Of a stretch of DNA of 38,297 nucleotides, positions 15,797-24,107 are shown in pieces. Both the position numbers and the translations under genes were made by a program. The notes below the pieces were generated by a model that worked only from the letters and a program-made list of their open reading frames with translations, made no database searches and was not told the DNA's origin. Numbering within the stretch: position 1 is the first letter of the stretch; every line of letters starts with the position of its first letter. The stretch is from Firmicutes bacterium TM09-10 (GTDB lineage: Bacteria > Bacillota > Clostridia > Lachnospirales > Lachnospiraceae), in the NCBI GenBank assembly GCA_003481005.1, contig QUKC01000025.1, positions 351-38,647 on the forward strand. Reading direction: 5' to 3'.

Positions 15797-16660
15797 TTAC
15801 CAGCCGCCTGCGTGCATATCGTGGTTGACCAATGAAGTGAAGTGATTATTCATGGTGGTAGGCGCATTGAACAGCACCGCAAGCAGGTACTGCTTCATGT
15901 TGCGTACCTTGGTGGTGTTCTTTTGCAGACAGTCCATGACAAACTCGATGTGGGAGCTGTCCAGTTTCAAAAAACGGGAACGCACGATCTCGTGAGGAAA
16001 GTCTGCCCCAGAGATCCGGGTGGTCTTTCGTCTGGCACAGACCGTTTCTACCAACAGCTCTACGATCTCATTCAGGTCATCCAGGTAGAGAGGATAACGC
16101 TGCTTCAGACAGTCATACTCGATATTCTCCAAAATCAATTCCCGATAATTTTCTATCTCTGTGACAGACATCGCATCTCTTCCTTTCCGTTCCGGCGGTC
16201 TTGCCGCCGCTGTTTCCCGGAAGGGAATGGAATCGGTACTTGATCCATAAGTAATTGATTTTTCTGTATTTGATTTCTCTATATTTAATTCTGCGGGCTT
16301 TTCCGTATCCGGTTTATCCATATACGGGTTTTCCGTATCTGGTGAATCCGTATCCGGTTTTCTAAGCTGTGGCTGCTCGTATATGACATACTCTGTATCG
16401 CTGATGCGTCCCTGCCGGTCACGCAGCTTGTGCCGCACAATGTAACCGGCAGCCTCCAATTCCCGCAACGCAGCGCCTATGGCATCCACGCCCTCCTTAC
16501 AGATCTTTGCAAGACCACGGGTGGTGTAATTCCAGTCCTCTGGCAAAGACAGCATCATGGAAAGCAGCCCCTTGGCTTTTAACGACAGGTTTGCATTTCG
16601 CAAATGATGATTGCTCATCACGGTATAATCACGGGTCCGTTCAATACGAAAAACGGCCAT
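15797..16660 (-). CDS. DUF6017 replication-initiator-like HTH protein
   Basis: Starting at ATG 16660 (GGAAGGAG eight bases upstream) this gives 287 residues. The N-terminal winged helix (MSNHHLRNANLSLKAKGLLS, LPEDWNYTTRGLAKICKEG) is of the replication-initiator type used by ICE and plasmid proteins. A repetitive linker of Pro-Asp-Thr units (about residues 100-135) joins it to a C-terminal DUF6017 domain (DAMSVTEIENYRELILENI onward). Such proteins accompany ParA/ParB in Tn1549-like ICEs and probably start or organise element replication (inference). Confidence 0.8.
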   Translation of the reverse strand: MAVFRIERTRDYTVMSNHHLRNANLSLKAKGLLSMMLSLPEDWNYTTRGLAKICKEGVDAIGAALRELEAAGYIVRHKLRDRQGRISDTEYVIYEQPQLRKPDTDSPDTENPYMDKPDTEKPAELNIEKSNTEKSITYGSSTDSIPFRETAAARPPERKGRDAMSVTEIENYRELILENIEYDCLKQRYPLYLDDLNEIVELLVETVCARRKTTRISGADFPHEIVRSRFLKLDSSHIEFVMDCLQKNTTKVRNMKQYLLAVLFNAPTTMNNHFTSLVNHDMHAGGW

Positions 16661-16689
16661 CGACCTCACTCCTTCCGAATTTTGGGTAC

Positions 16690-16725
16690 AAAAAAACCGC
16701 AATCCTCATTCCAAAGAATTGCGGT
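16690..16725 (-). terminator. Intrinsic terminator after the 63-aa ORF
   Basis: On the minus strand ACCGCAAT (16718-16725) pairs with ATTGCGGT (16696-16703), with extra pairing of TTC/GAG, and is followed by six T residues. It separates the ParAB-proximal genes from the DUF6017 unit. Confidence 0.8.
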
Positions 16726-16727
16726 GT

Positions 16728-16919
16728 TCAACACTTTTCAAATTTTCTTGCATAGAACCAAAACAGCGGCTTTCGAGGACGCGCCTCTGTAAATGGCTCC
16801 TCCTGGGCGAAAGGAAGTGTTTGCATCACTCGGTCAATATCCGTTGAATCCATGTCATGCTGAGATTTGCAATCTTCCTGGATTGCTTCTTGAATTTCCT
16901 TTACCGTACACATAGTCAT
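16728..16919 (-). CDS. Small unknown protein, 63 aa
   Basis: A 63-residue protein beginning MTMCTVKEIQEAIQEDC, acidic in its first half and ending in an aromatic basic segment (KPLFWFYARKFEKC). A purine-rich AAAGGAAAGGA immediately precedes the ATG; the second ATG at 16913 is better spaced and may be the real start. No family recognised. It is followed directly by a terminator and preceded by the 91-residue paralogue gene. Confidence 0.55.
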   Translation of the reverse strand: MTMCTVKEIQEAIQEDCKSQHDMDSTDIDRVMQTLPFAQEEPFTEARPRKPLFWFYARKFEKC

Positions 16920-16942
16920 TCCTTTCCTTTCGTTGTATGGGT

Positions 16943-17218
16943 TTATGAGCGGCGGCGTTTTCCCGGTTTGAAATCGAGGATATGTCCCTCAATCACACGA
17001 GCGTAACGCTTGATCTTAATCTCCCGGCGCTGCTGGCTTTGCAGGGCAGCCTGATACCCGTCCTCGGTCAAAAACAGCCGCATTTCCTCTCCGGGGCTGC
17101 CGTAAGCTGTGCTGGGACGCAGGACGGAAAACTCAATCATCCAGCGGGTGTTATCCCAAAACCTCTCTACGGCGAGAATGTTGTGTCCTTTCAGCTCACG
17201 GGCTGAAATATCCCTCAT
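16943..17218 (-). CDS. Unknown ICE protein, paralogue of 14682-14993
   Basis: A 91-residue protein sharing a 65-residue block with the product at 14682-14993 (RFWDNTRWMIEFSVL, EEMRLFLTEDGYQAAL, IKIKRYARV). It ends in a strongly basic tail (PGKRRRS). AAAGGAG six bases before ATG supports the start. It follows parB by 12 bases in the same direction, so it is probably co-expressed with the partition genes. Function unknown. The basic tail fits a nucleic-acid partner, but that is speculation. Confidence 0.75.
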   Translation of the reverse strand: MRDISARELKGHNILAVERFWDNTRWMIEFSVLRPSTAYGSPGEEMRLFLTEDGYQAALQSQQRREIKIKRYARVIEGHILDFKPGKRRRS

Positions 17219-17230
17219 AGGCGGCTCCTT

Positions 17231-18157
17231 TCATCGTTCCTGATCTCTCTGACGCTTTTTCTGCCATGCCTCCAGCAGCTTGATGATGGTTTCCTGCATC
17301 CGCTGGGGCGTATAGCTTTTAGGGAAATACTTTCGCAAGGTGTCAGAGGTAAATGTCACTCGGTCCAGATCGCTTTTCTTTTCCTCACCCATGATGACAC
17401 GCATCATATCGAGGGTCAGATGCCCCTCCTGACTGTATTTTTTGAGCCGCTGAGCTTGAGAAAGAGAAGGGGTAGCCTGTTCGCTGTCCATCGCGTCCAA
17501 CAGGTCTACCTGTTCCTCCTTTTTGAGAAAGGACAGCTCATAGGCAGGGTTCAGGGCAATCTTCTTTTCATCCACCATATCCATCAATTCAGGAATCAGC
17601 TCTGTCAGACGGATATAGCGCTGAACTTGATTTCTGCTTGAACCAGCCTGCTGAGCCAATATTTCATCGGCTCTCAACTTCGTCCCAACTTGGGACGAAG
17701 TTAAATCAACTCGCTCTCCCTGATGTTTCATGGCATCCAGCTTCATCTTGTAGGCAAATGCTCTTTCACTGGGGAGCAGACTTTCTCGTTGCAGGTTGCT
17801 GTCAACCATAATGATCGTGGCGGCATCATCATCCAAATCCCGAACAATGACCGGCATGGTCTCCTTTTCTGCCAGCTCACTGGCTCTGTGCCGCCTGTGT
17901 CCGGCTACCAGCTCATAACCGCCCTCCGGGTCCGGTCGAGCAATCGCCGGAACCAGAACGCCATACTGCTTGATACTGTCTGCGGTCTCCATCATGGCTT
18001 CGTCATCCTTGACTTTGAATGGATGCCCTTTGAACGGGTGCAGTTCCGACAGCGGGATTTCTACTACTTTTTCTCTCTGAGCATCGGCACGGCTCTCCTC
18101 CGTAGAAAACAGATCATCTACCGATGCCAGTTCTACTTTTTTCGCGCTGCTTTTCAA
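17231..18157 (-). CDS. parB: ParB/Spo0J family partition protein
   Basis: A 308-residue ParB. The N-terminal CTP-binding domain carries the conserved GHRRHRA at 86-92 and the NLQRESLLPSERAFAYKMK segment. The central helix-turn-helix lies near residues 160-190 (ADEILAQQAGSSRNQVQRYI), and a C-terminal dimerisation region follows. It overlaps parA by 44 bases, typical of a coupled par operon. Its own coding sequence holds a perfect palindrome with 13-bp arms at codons 152-161, a possible ParB-binding site. It probably stabilises the excised or replicating element. Confidence 0.92.
   Translation of the reverse strand: MKSSAKKVELASVDDLFSTEESRADAQREKVVEIPLSELHPFKGHPFKVKDDEAMMETADSIKQYGVLVPAIARPDPEGGYELVAGHRRHRASELAEKETMPVIVRDLDDDAATIIMVDSNLQRESLLPSERAFAYKMKLDAMKHQGERVDLTSSQVGTKLRADEILAQQAGSSRNQVQRYIRLTELIPELMDMVDEKKIALNPAYELSFLKKEEQVDLLDAMDSEQATPSLSQAQRLKKYSQEGHLTLDMMRVIMGEEKKSDLDRVTFTSDTLRKYFPKSYTPQRMQETIIKLLEAWQKKRQRDQER
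17676..17702. repeat. Perfect palindrome inside parB, candidate parS-like site
   Basis: AACTTCGTCCCAA (17676-17688), one central base, then TTGGGACGAAGTT (17690-17702): 13 paired bases without mismatch. It lies inside the parB coding frame and encodes residues 152-161. Function is inferred only. Confidence 0.55.
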
Positions 18158-18935
18158 GTTTCAACACCTCCTTCGTCAGATTTCGATACCCCTCTGCCAC
18201 CTTACCGCCAGGGTCATGGACGAAAATGCTTTTTCCCTCTGCGCTAATTTCCTTTGCACGGACAGAGTGTGGAATCTCCGTTCCAAAGACTTTGATTTTA
18301 CTTCCATAGGTGTCCCGCAGCAAAGCAGCAATCTCTTTGGCAAAGTTGGTGCGGTTATCCACCATCGTCAGCAGTATACCGTCAATCTGGAGCTTTGGAT
18401 TGATCTGCCGTTTTACCTTGCTGACCGTAGATAAAAGCTGTTCCAGTCCTTTGGCGGGCAGATACTCTGCCTGAACGGGAATTATGATCCTGTTCGCAGC
18501 CGCCAGCGCATTGACCGTAAGCATCCCCAACGAGGGCTGACAGTCAATCAGGATATGGGAATATTGTCCCTTCAGTGTGTCCAGATATTGCCGTAAAACC
18601 GTTTCACGGCTCATGGCGTTTACCAGAGAAACCTCCATACCGGAAAGCTGAATATCCGCAGGCATCAGGTCAACGCCTTCTGCATGATGCAGAATACCTT
18701 CTCCGGGGCGTATAGGCTGATCCATCAGAATTTTGCCCATTGCATCCGACAGTGTAAATGGCAGCTTGTCCGGTTGCGGATTTCCCAAGCTGATTGTCAG
18801 ACTTCCTTGTGGGTCCCCGTCGATCAGAAGCACTTTCTTTCCGGCCTGTGCCAGACCTATTCCCAAGTTCGCACAGGTTGTTGTTTTGCCAACGCCGCCT
18901 TTCTGGTTGGCGATGGCGATGATTTGCGTGTTCAA
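18114..18935 (-). CDS. parA: ParA/Soj family ATPase
   Basis: A 273-residue ParA. The deviant Walker A is KGGVGKTT (12-19), followed by LLIDGDPQGSLT and the ILIDCQPSLGMLTVNAL switch region. It uses a TTG start at 18935 with GGAGGAGG about 6 bases upstream. It is the first gene of the minus-strand ICE module and lies just inside the rlmD boundary. With ParB it should segregate or stabilise the element. Two terminator-like hairpins lie between it and rlmD. Confidence 0.93.
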   Translation of the reverse strand: MNTQIIAIANQKGGVGKTTTCANLGIGLAQAGKKVLLIDGDPQGSLTISLGNPQPDKLPFTLSDAMGKILMDQPIRPGEGILHHAEGVDLMPADIQLSGMEVSLVNAMSRETVLRQYLDTLKGQYSHILIDCQPSLGMLTVNALAAANRIIIPVQAEYLPAKGLEQLLSTVSKVKRQINPKLQIDGILLTMVDNRTNFAKEIAALLRDTYGSKIKVFGTEIPHSVRAKEISAEGKSIFVHDPGGKVAEGYRNLTKEVLKLEKQREKSRTGIGR

Positions 18936-18954
18936 ATAAACCTCCTCCTTCTAC

Positions 18955-18985
18955 AAAAAATATCCCTATTCCGAAAAATAGGGAT
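18955..18985 (-). terminator. Hairpin plus T-run in the parA leader
   Basis: ATCCCTATT (18977-18985 on the minus strand) pairs with AATAGGGAT (18962-18970), followed by ATTTTTT. It lies only about 10 bases upstream of the parA ribosome site, so it may attenuate parA rather than simply end rlmD transcription. Confidence 0.65.
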
Positions 18986-18986
18986 G

Positions 18987-19023
18987 AAAAAAGCCGCTTA
19001 CTCAAATAAATGAATAAACGGCT
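18987..19023 (-). terminator. Intrinsic terminator of rlmD
   Basis: On the minus strand AGCCGTTTA and TAAGCGGCT form a 9-bp stem with one mismatch (T opposite G is wobble), followed by six T residues. It lies 32 bases after the rlmD stop. Confidence 0.75.
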
Positions 19024-19054
19024 ATGTAAGAAATATTCGATTGTAAGTAAAGTT

Positions 19055-20788
19055 TTATATCACTGCAAAATAACGAAGTGCATCTTTGATTGCTTCTACC
19101 TTTTCTGGTGTCGGATGTTTCCTCGGCTGTTTCAATTCTTCTACCGCATTAGGAGCATCATACATCGGCAATCCCAAATTTCGCTTTACCTCTGCGATAT
19201 ATGCGGTATGTACCTTGAAGCCGTATTTCGCTTCTATGTACTCCTTAATCATTTTGTAGGTCACTTTTTCTTTGGGCTTATACGCTTCGGCTCTTTTAGC
19301 AATACTATCTACCGGAATCTTGCCCTCGCCCTCTCCAAACTCCACATCAATGTGGATATAACTGTCGGCTTTTTTGTGGGATAAAAGAACTACCGTCTCA
19401 ATCCCCGTCGTCCACGGGAACTGATCCACAGGGACACACCGCTGCACCTCATAGCCGTTTGCGATAAAAATCTCCAGATCCCGCGCAAGGCTCGTCGGTT
19501 TGCAGGAAATGTATACCAGCTTCTCCACCCCATAACCGATGATTCTGGAAAGTGCTTTAGGATGTACGCCATCCCTTGGAGGGTCGAGAATGATAAAGTC
19601 CGGCTTTTCTTCGATTTCATCCAGTACCTTTAAAACATCTCCCGCGATAAACTCACAGTTCTCCAGTCCGTTTTGCTTCGCGTTTTCCCGCGCAGCAACA
19701 ACTGCCTCCTCCACAATCTCCACACCAATGACTTTTTTTGCAACCGGTGCCATCAGCTGCGCGATCGTACCTGTGCCGCTGTAAAGATCGTAAACGATAC
19801 TGTCCGGCTTTCCCTCTTCCTTTACCAGGCTGCCGACATATTCCCTCGCTGTCTCATACAGCACCTCTGCGCCGCAGGTGTTCGTCTGGAAAAAGGAAAA
19901 TGTCGAAATTCGAAATTTCAGTCCAAGCAGCTCTTCATAAAAATAATCCCTGCCGTACAAAATTTCACTGCTGTCGCACTTGACCGCATCCGACATGGAG
20001 TCGTTCGTAATATGCAAAATTCCGGCGAATTTTCCGTTCAACGGAAGGGAAAGCAGTCGCTCTTTCCAGCTTTCCAGATCAACTTCCTGCTGCGTTGTCG
20101 TTACAAGCGCTGCAAGGATTTCTCCCGTCCTGGACGCCCTGCGCACCAGCAGATGCCGCAAATATCCCTCATGGGTATAGCGATGATAAAAGGGCGTCTT
20201 TTTCTCTTCAAAATAACAAAGTGTCTCCCGCAGGATCGCACTGTAGTCGTCGTCCACAAGACGACAGCCATCCACCGTTACGATATCATAAAAGCTGCCT
20301 TTTTTATGCATGCCCAGCGCCAGAGGTCCATCCTTTACCTCGTCTCCGAACGTAAATTCCATCTTATTGCGGTATCCGTAATAAACGGGACTCTGACGGA
20401 TCGGCTCGATCTGACAGACGCTCTGCTGTTTGGAAAGCACCGGCTCCAACAGCTCCCTGACCTGGTTTTCCTTTATCTTCAGGCTTTCTTCATATGGCAT
20501 GGAAATATAGCTGCATCCGCCGCAGATATTAAAATGCGGGCAACCGCCGTTTTCAACACCGACAGTTTCTACAGGTGATTTTTCCAGAATTTCCTTTAAT
20601 CTGCCCTCTCCCTTGCCTTTCCGCACCTTTGTTATAACGACAGAAATCTTCTGTCCCGGCAGTGCACCTTTTACCTCGCAGATTTCTTCATCATCTGCCG
20701 CACCTTCCAGCGGCTCCAGCACCACCATTGCGCGGTTCGGGAATTTCACATTCCGCACCACGCCTGTCCTGATCTGTCCTTTTTTCAT
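19055..20788 (-). CDS. rlmD: RlmD-type 23S rRNA m5U methyltransferase with C-terminal extension
   Basis: This 577-residue SAM-dependent methyltransferase belongs to the family that makes m5U in 23S rRNA. An N-terminal TRAM-like region (1-70) is followed by iron-sulfur cysteines Cys83, Cys89, Cys92 and Cys175. SAM motif DLYSGTG is at 334-340, LDPPRDG at 401-407 and catalytic Cys429 in YISCKPTSLARD. The usual protein would end around ETVVLLSHKK (464-473). Here about 104 more residues follow (ADSYIHIDVEFGEGEGK onward) with a TYKMIKEYIEAKYGFKV helix-turn-helix-like part. I infer that the tail was supplied by an element integrated at the 3' end. GGAGGAG before ATG 20788 fixes the start. Confidence 0.9.
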   Translation of the reverse strand: MKKGQIRTGVVRNVKFPNRAMVVLEPLEGAADDEEICEVKGALPGQKISVVITKVRKGKGEGRLKEILEKSPVETVGVENGGCPHFNICGGCSYISMPYEESLKIKENQVRELLEPVLSKQQSVCQIEPIRQSPVYYGYRNKMEFTFGDEVKDGPLALGMHKKGSFYDIVTVDGCRLVDDDYSAILRETLCYFEEKKTPFYHRYTHEGYLRHLLVRRASRTGEILAALVTTTQQEVDLESWKERLLSLPLNGKFAGILHITNDSMSDAVKCDSSEILYGRDYFYEELLGLKFRISTFSFFQTNTCGAEVLYETAREYVGSLVKEEGKPDSIVYDLYSGTGTIAQLMAPVAKKVIGVEIVEEAVVAARENAKQNGLENCEFIAGDVLKVLDEIEEKPDFIILDPPRDGVHPKALSRIIGYGVEKLVYISCKPTSLARDLEIFIANGYEVQRCVPVDQFPWTTGIETVVLLSHKKADSYIHIDVEFGEGEGKIPVDSIAKRAEAYKPKEKVTYKMIKEYIEAKYGFKVHTAYIAEVKRNLGLPMYDAPNAVEELKQPRKHPTPEKVEAIKDALRYFAVI

Positions 20789-20841
20789 CTCTCCTCCATT
20801 CCACAAACATACTGCCATGAAAAAACATATTTTATTACAAA

Positions 20842-20902
20842 ACGGGATGTCCCCACGAAAAGCGAAATTTCTGATTTTTCCGCTTCCGCAAGAACATCCC
20901 GT
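20842..20902 (-). terminator. Long stem-loop between the acidic membrane protein and rlmD
   Basis: ACGGGATGT (20842-20850) and ACATCCCGT (20894-20902) form a perfect 9-bp stem with further complementarity inside (AAGCG/CGCTT). On the minus strand TTTTG follows. It probably terminates the gene at 21038. The 250-base gap from 20789 to 21037 holds nothing else I can support. Confidence 0.5.
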
Positions 20903-21037
20903 CATCTCCGGCGTGCGCAACCCTATAAAGTTTTATCTGCACACTTCCAAATCGCGTTCCTACCGCTCCAAACCAACGGGAATTCAGACACTCAAAAACT
21001 GTGATCTGTCTGCCCTAATGGCATGTCTCCGCGATCC

Positions 21038-21304
21038 TTAGTCCTCTTTTTTCTCTTCGGAAGCTTCTTTTTCAGGTTCTTCCTTGTCCAGATCCTCGTC
21101 CTCAAAATCATCGTCAAAGTCGTCGTCAAAATCTTCCAGATAATCCGGAGTCAGATAACGATATACTGCATAGGCAACTGCTGCCACAGCCGCAACGATG
21201 CCGATAATCGCCAGAATCCAGAGAATACAGGTCTTTTTCTCTTCTTTTTTCTTCGCCGCCTCTTTGTACTTCACCGCTTCCAGAATTTCATCCAGTTTTA
21301 CCAT
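21038..21304 (-). CDS. Small membrane protein with acidic tail
   Basis: An 88-residue protein: a basic amphipathic start (MVKLDEILEAVKYKEAAKKKEEKK), one membrane helix (about residues 27-48, ILWILAIIGIVAAVAAVAYA), then a very acidic tail with the repeats DDDFDDDFEDED. ATG 21304 is chosen because AAAGG lies 11 bases upstream; an ATG four codons earlier touches the Shine-Dalgarno. It lies between pcrA and rlmD on the same strand. A similar layout is seen in many small Lachnospiraceae proteins of unknown function. Confidence 0.75.
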   Translation of the reverse strand: MVKLDEILEAVKYKEAAKKKEEKKTCILWILAIIGIVAAVAAVAYAVYRYLTPDYLEDFDDDFDDDFEDEDLDKEEPEKEASEEKKED

Positions 21305-21398
21305 ATTATCTTCCATCCTTTCTGCTTGTTTTCATGATTCAGTCGTCGTGTTTATCATACCACCCTTTTTTTACTTTTACTATATGAATCCGGAAAAT

Positions 21399-23921
21399 TT
21401 ATAGTTTTTTCAGTTTTGCAAACGCCGCATACATGATCTTCTGACCAGCTCCGTCAAACTGGATCGTCACCTTGTAATCCCGCGGGTCGTCTACAATCTC
21501 CGTCACCGTTCCGTCGCCGTATTTTAAGTGCCGCACACGGTCGCCAACTCCATATTCCAGCGCTGCAGATTTTACAGAGCCTCTGGAAATTCCATTCACG
21601 CCGTTTAAGCTGCCAAGCCCCTGCGCGATAAAAGGCTTTCTGTCCTCTGCGGTCTTTTTCGGCTTCACAACTGCCCTTGGCTTTCCATAGCCGGTAAAGC
21701 TGCCGGTCGAAAAGCTTTCCCCGGAAAAGCCTGTTTTGCCTGACGCAGCGAAACTGCCTTTAGAAGCGCTGCTCCCTGTGTCCGCATTCGACGCGCCAAA
21801 GCCGCTATTTCCAAATCCGCTGCCACCCGTCTTGCTGCGTCCGGTGGAGCCAAATCCGTTCCATCCGCCTGTGCTCTCGCTCTTTGAGCTGCCGCCTCCA
21901 AATCCGGAAAAGCCTGAGAAGCCTGAAAATCCGGAAAAACCGCTGTAATCATCCTCCTCTTCTTTTGCAAAGGAAAAACGTTTCGATCCTCCTACCCTCT
22001 GGTCCAGCAGATTGGCGGGTATTTCCTTCACGAACCGGCTGACCGGATTATACTGTGTCTCACCGCGGATCATACGCTGCTTTGCACAGGTGATCGTAAG
22101 TTCCTCCCGCGCACGGGTGATTCCGACATATGCCAGACGGCGCTCTTCCTCAATCGCAGTCGGGTCGTCGTCCATGATGCTCATATAGCTGGGGAATATG
22201 CCATCCTCCATGCCAGCCAGATAAACGACCGGAAACTCCAGTCCCTTTGCGGAATGCAGCGTCATCAGAAGCACTTTATTATTGTCGGATTCCACGCCAT
22301 CAATATCCGCAACCAGCGCAACCTCCTGCAAAAAGCTGCTCAGCGTCGCATCCTCGTGTGCCGCTTCAAATGCGACCACCTTGGAAATTAATTCGTTGAT
22401 GTTGGCGATTCTGTCCTCCGCATCCTCGTCATCCGACTCCTGCAACTCTTTTACATAGCCGGTGGATTCTACGATATCATCCAACAGCTGTTTTAATGTA
22501 TAATATTCCAGCTTCGCCCGAAAGGACTGGATCAGCATCACAAACGGCTCCAGCTTCGATGCACTTCTGCCAAGCCCGGGAATCTGATCCGCCTGCCGCA
22601 GGGCGTCGTAAAAGCTCATTTCGTTTTCTTCCGCATATGCCTGCACACGATTGACCGTCGTTGCACCGATTCCACGCTTCGGAATATTGATAATTCTGCG
22701 CACCTGCAAGTCGTCCTGTCCGTTGTCAATCGTCTTTAAATATGCCAAAATGTCCTTAATTTCTTTTCTCGCATAGAAATTGACGCCGCCGACCACATCA
22801 TAGGGAATCCCTTCTATAATAAACCGTTCCTCCAGCAGTCGCGCCTGGGCATTGGTCCGGTAAAGCACTGCACAGTCTTTATAATCTGCTGTCCGATTCC
22901 GTTTTCTTTTGCAAACATCATCTGCAATAAATTCCGCCTCTTCATATGCAGTATCCAACTGTTTAAAATGGATCAGGCTGCCCTCACCCTTATCTGTCCA
23001 GAGAACCTTCTTTTTCCGTTCTACGTTGTTTTGGATCACCTCGTTGGCAGCATCCAGAATCGTCTGGGTCGAACGGTAGTTCTGCTCCAGCTTGATGACC
23101 GCAGCTTCCGGAAAATATTTTTCATAGTCCAGAATATTGTTGATGTTGGCACCCCGGAACTTGTAGATCGACTGATCGTCATCACCTACTACGCAAAGAT
23201 TGCGGTATTTGTCCGCCAACAAACGGATCAGCTCAAACTGTGCCGTGTTGGTATCCTGATACTCATCCACCATAATGTACAAAAAACGCTCCTGATAATA
23301 CGCAAGCACCTCCGGACTGGTTTTGAACAGCTCTACGGTTTTGACAATCAGGTCGTCAAAATCGAGCGCATTGTTCTTTTTCAGTGCTGCCTGATATTCC
23401 TGATAAACGGACGCGATTTTCTGCTTGGAAAAATCTCCCATCGCAGAGAGCGCATATTCCGTCGGAGAAATCAGCTCGTCCTTTGCGGAAGAAATTGCGG
23501 ACATCAGGCTCCGTTCCTTATAAACCTTCGTATCAATCTGCAGCTTTTTGCAGACCTCTTTGATGATGTTCTTGCTGTCATCCGTATCGTAAATCGTAAA
23601 ATTTGTCGAATAGCCGAGGTGGTCGATGTAACGTCTCAGAATCCGCACGCAGGTGGAGTGAAACGTCGAAACCCAGATCTGTTCCGCGCCGTGCCCGATC
23701 AGATCGTCCACTCGTTCACGCATCTCCCCGGCAGCTTTATTGGTAAAGGTGATCGCCAGAATATTCCACGGCTTTACGCCTTCGTGCTCAATCAGATAGG
23801 AAATACGGTGCGTCAACACCCTGGTCTTTCCGCTTCCCGCGCCCGCCAGAATCAGCACCGGTCCCTTTGTTTTAAAAACAGCTTCCCGCTGTCTGTCATT
23901 TAAGGTATCGTAAATGCTCAT
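21399..23921 (-). CDS. pcrA: PcrA/UvrD-type DNA helicase
   Basis: An 840-residue superfamily 1A 3'-5' helicase acting in repair and removal of replication blocks. Walker A GAGSGKT is at 27-33. VDEYQDTN (motif II), GDDDQSIYKFRGA (motif III) and LMTLHSAKGLEFPVV (motif V) are intact. The C-terminus has a Gly/Ser/Phe-rich linker with five SGF triplets in a row (about residues 657-671), then a Tudor-like domain (YGVGDRVRHLKYGDGTVTEI) that in PcrA contacts RNA polymerase. ATG 23921 is chosen over 23951 because GGGG lies just upstream; the earlier ATG has no ribosome site. Confidence 0.95.
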   Translation of the reverse strand: MSIYDTLNDRQREAVFKTKGPVLILAGAGSGKTRVLTHRISYLIEHEGVKPWNILAITFTNKAAGEMRERVDDLIGHGAEQIWVSTFHSTCVRILRRYIDHLGYSTNFTIYDTDDSKNIIKEVCKKLQIDTKVYKERSLMSAISSAKDELISPTEYALSAMGDFSKQKIASVYQEYQAALKKNNALDFDDLIVKTVELFKTSPEVLAYYQERFLYIMVDEYQDTNTAQFELIRLLADKYRNLCVVGDDDQSIYKFRGANINNILDYEKYFPEAAVIKLEQNYRSTQTILDAANEVIQNNVERKKKVLWTDKGEGSLIHFKQLDTAYEEAEFIADDVCKRKRNRTADYKDCAVLYRTNAQARLLEERFIIEGIPYDVVGGVNFYARKEIKDILAYLKTIDNGQDDLQVRRIINIPKRGIGATTVNRVQAYAEENEMSFYDALRQADQIPGLGRSASKLEPFVMLIQSFRAKLEYYTLKQLLDDIVESTGYVKELQESDDEDAEDRIANINELISKVVAFEAAHEDATLSSFLQEVALVADIDGVESDNNKVLLMTLHSAKGLEFPVVYLAGMEDGIFPSYMSIMDDDPTAIEEERRLAYVGITRAREELTITCAKQRMIRGETQYNPVSRFVKEIPANLLDQRVGGSKRFSFAKEEEDDYSGFSGFSGFSGFSGFGGGSSKSESTGGWNGFGSTGRSKTGGSGFGNSGFGASNADTGSSASKGSFAASGKTGFSGESFSTGSFTGYGKPRAVVKPKKTAEDRKPFIAQGLGSLNGVNGISRGSVKSAALEYGVGDRVRHLKYGDGTVTEIVDDPRDYKVTIQFDGAGQKIMYAAFAKLKKL

Positions 23922-24022
23922 AGTTCCCCACTGTTTCCTGTTTTTTTCCATCTATAAGTGTCTTTTCGATTTTAGCAGATTTTAGTCTGCGATACAAGAC
24001 GAAAGACGCTGTCTTTGTCCGC

Positions 24023-24051
24023 TTTACTTTTAGACTTTAATATGTTAAAAT
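24023..24051 (+). promoter_or_regulatory. Promoter for yerC
   Basis: -35 TTTACT (24023-24028) and -10 TAAAAT (24046-24051) are spaced by 17 bases, 56 bases before the yerC start. Confidence 0.6.
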
Positions 24052-24107
24052 AGAAATATATGGACGAACGGAGTCCACTCCATTAGAAAAGTAAAGGAGT
24101 TAGTCGG

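Larger units (their letters stand above)
1..19400. mobile_element. Composite ICE/CTn-type element, left end outside the window
   Basis: Nearly all genes here are typical of clostridial conjugative transposons and run on the minus strand. They include a large serine recombinase, TnpV, TnpW, a MobC/relaxase pair, an ORF7/ORF8-like regulator pair, a VirD4/PcfB/Maff2 transfer block and ParAB. The right limit is put at the rlmD 3' region, where a non-canonical C-terminal tail starts (about 19,370 to 19,400). That limit is inferred, because no second attachment repeat can be seen inside the window. VirB4, VirB6, NlpC/CHAP and topoisomerase genes are absent and Maff2 is truncated. The block is therefore interrupted, deleted or a fusion of two elements. 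Confidence 0.75.

Noticed and set aside
22968..23903. Plus-strand open frame of 311 codons
   Set aside because: Antisense to pcrA with hydrophobic nonsense composition; the minus-strand helicase motifs are intact.
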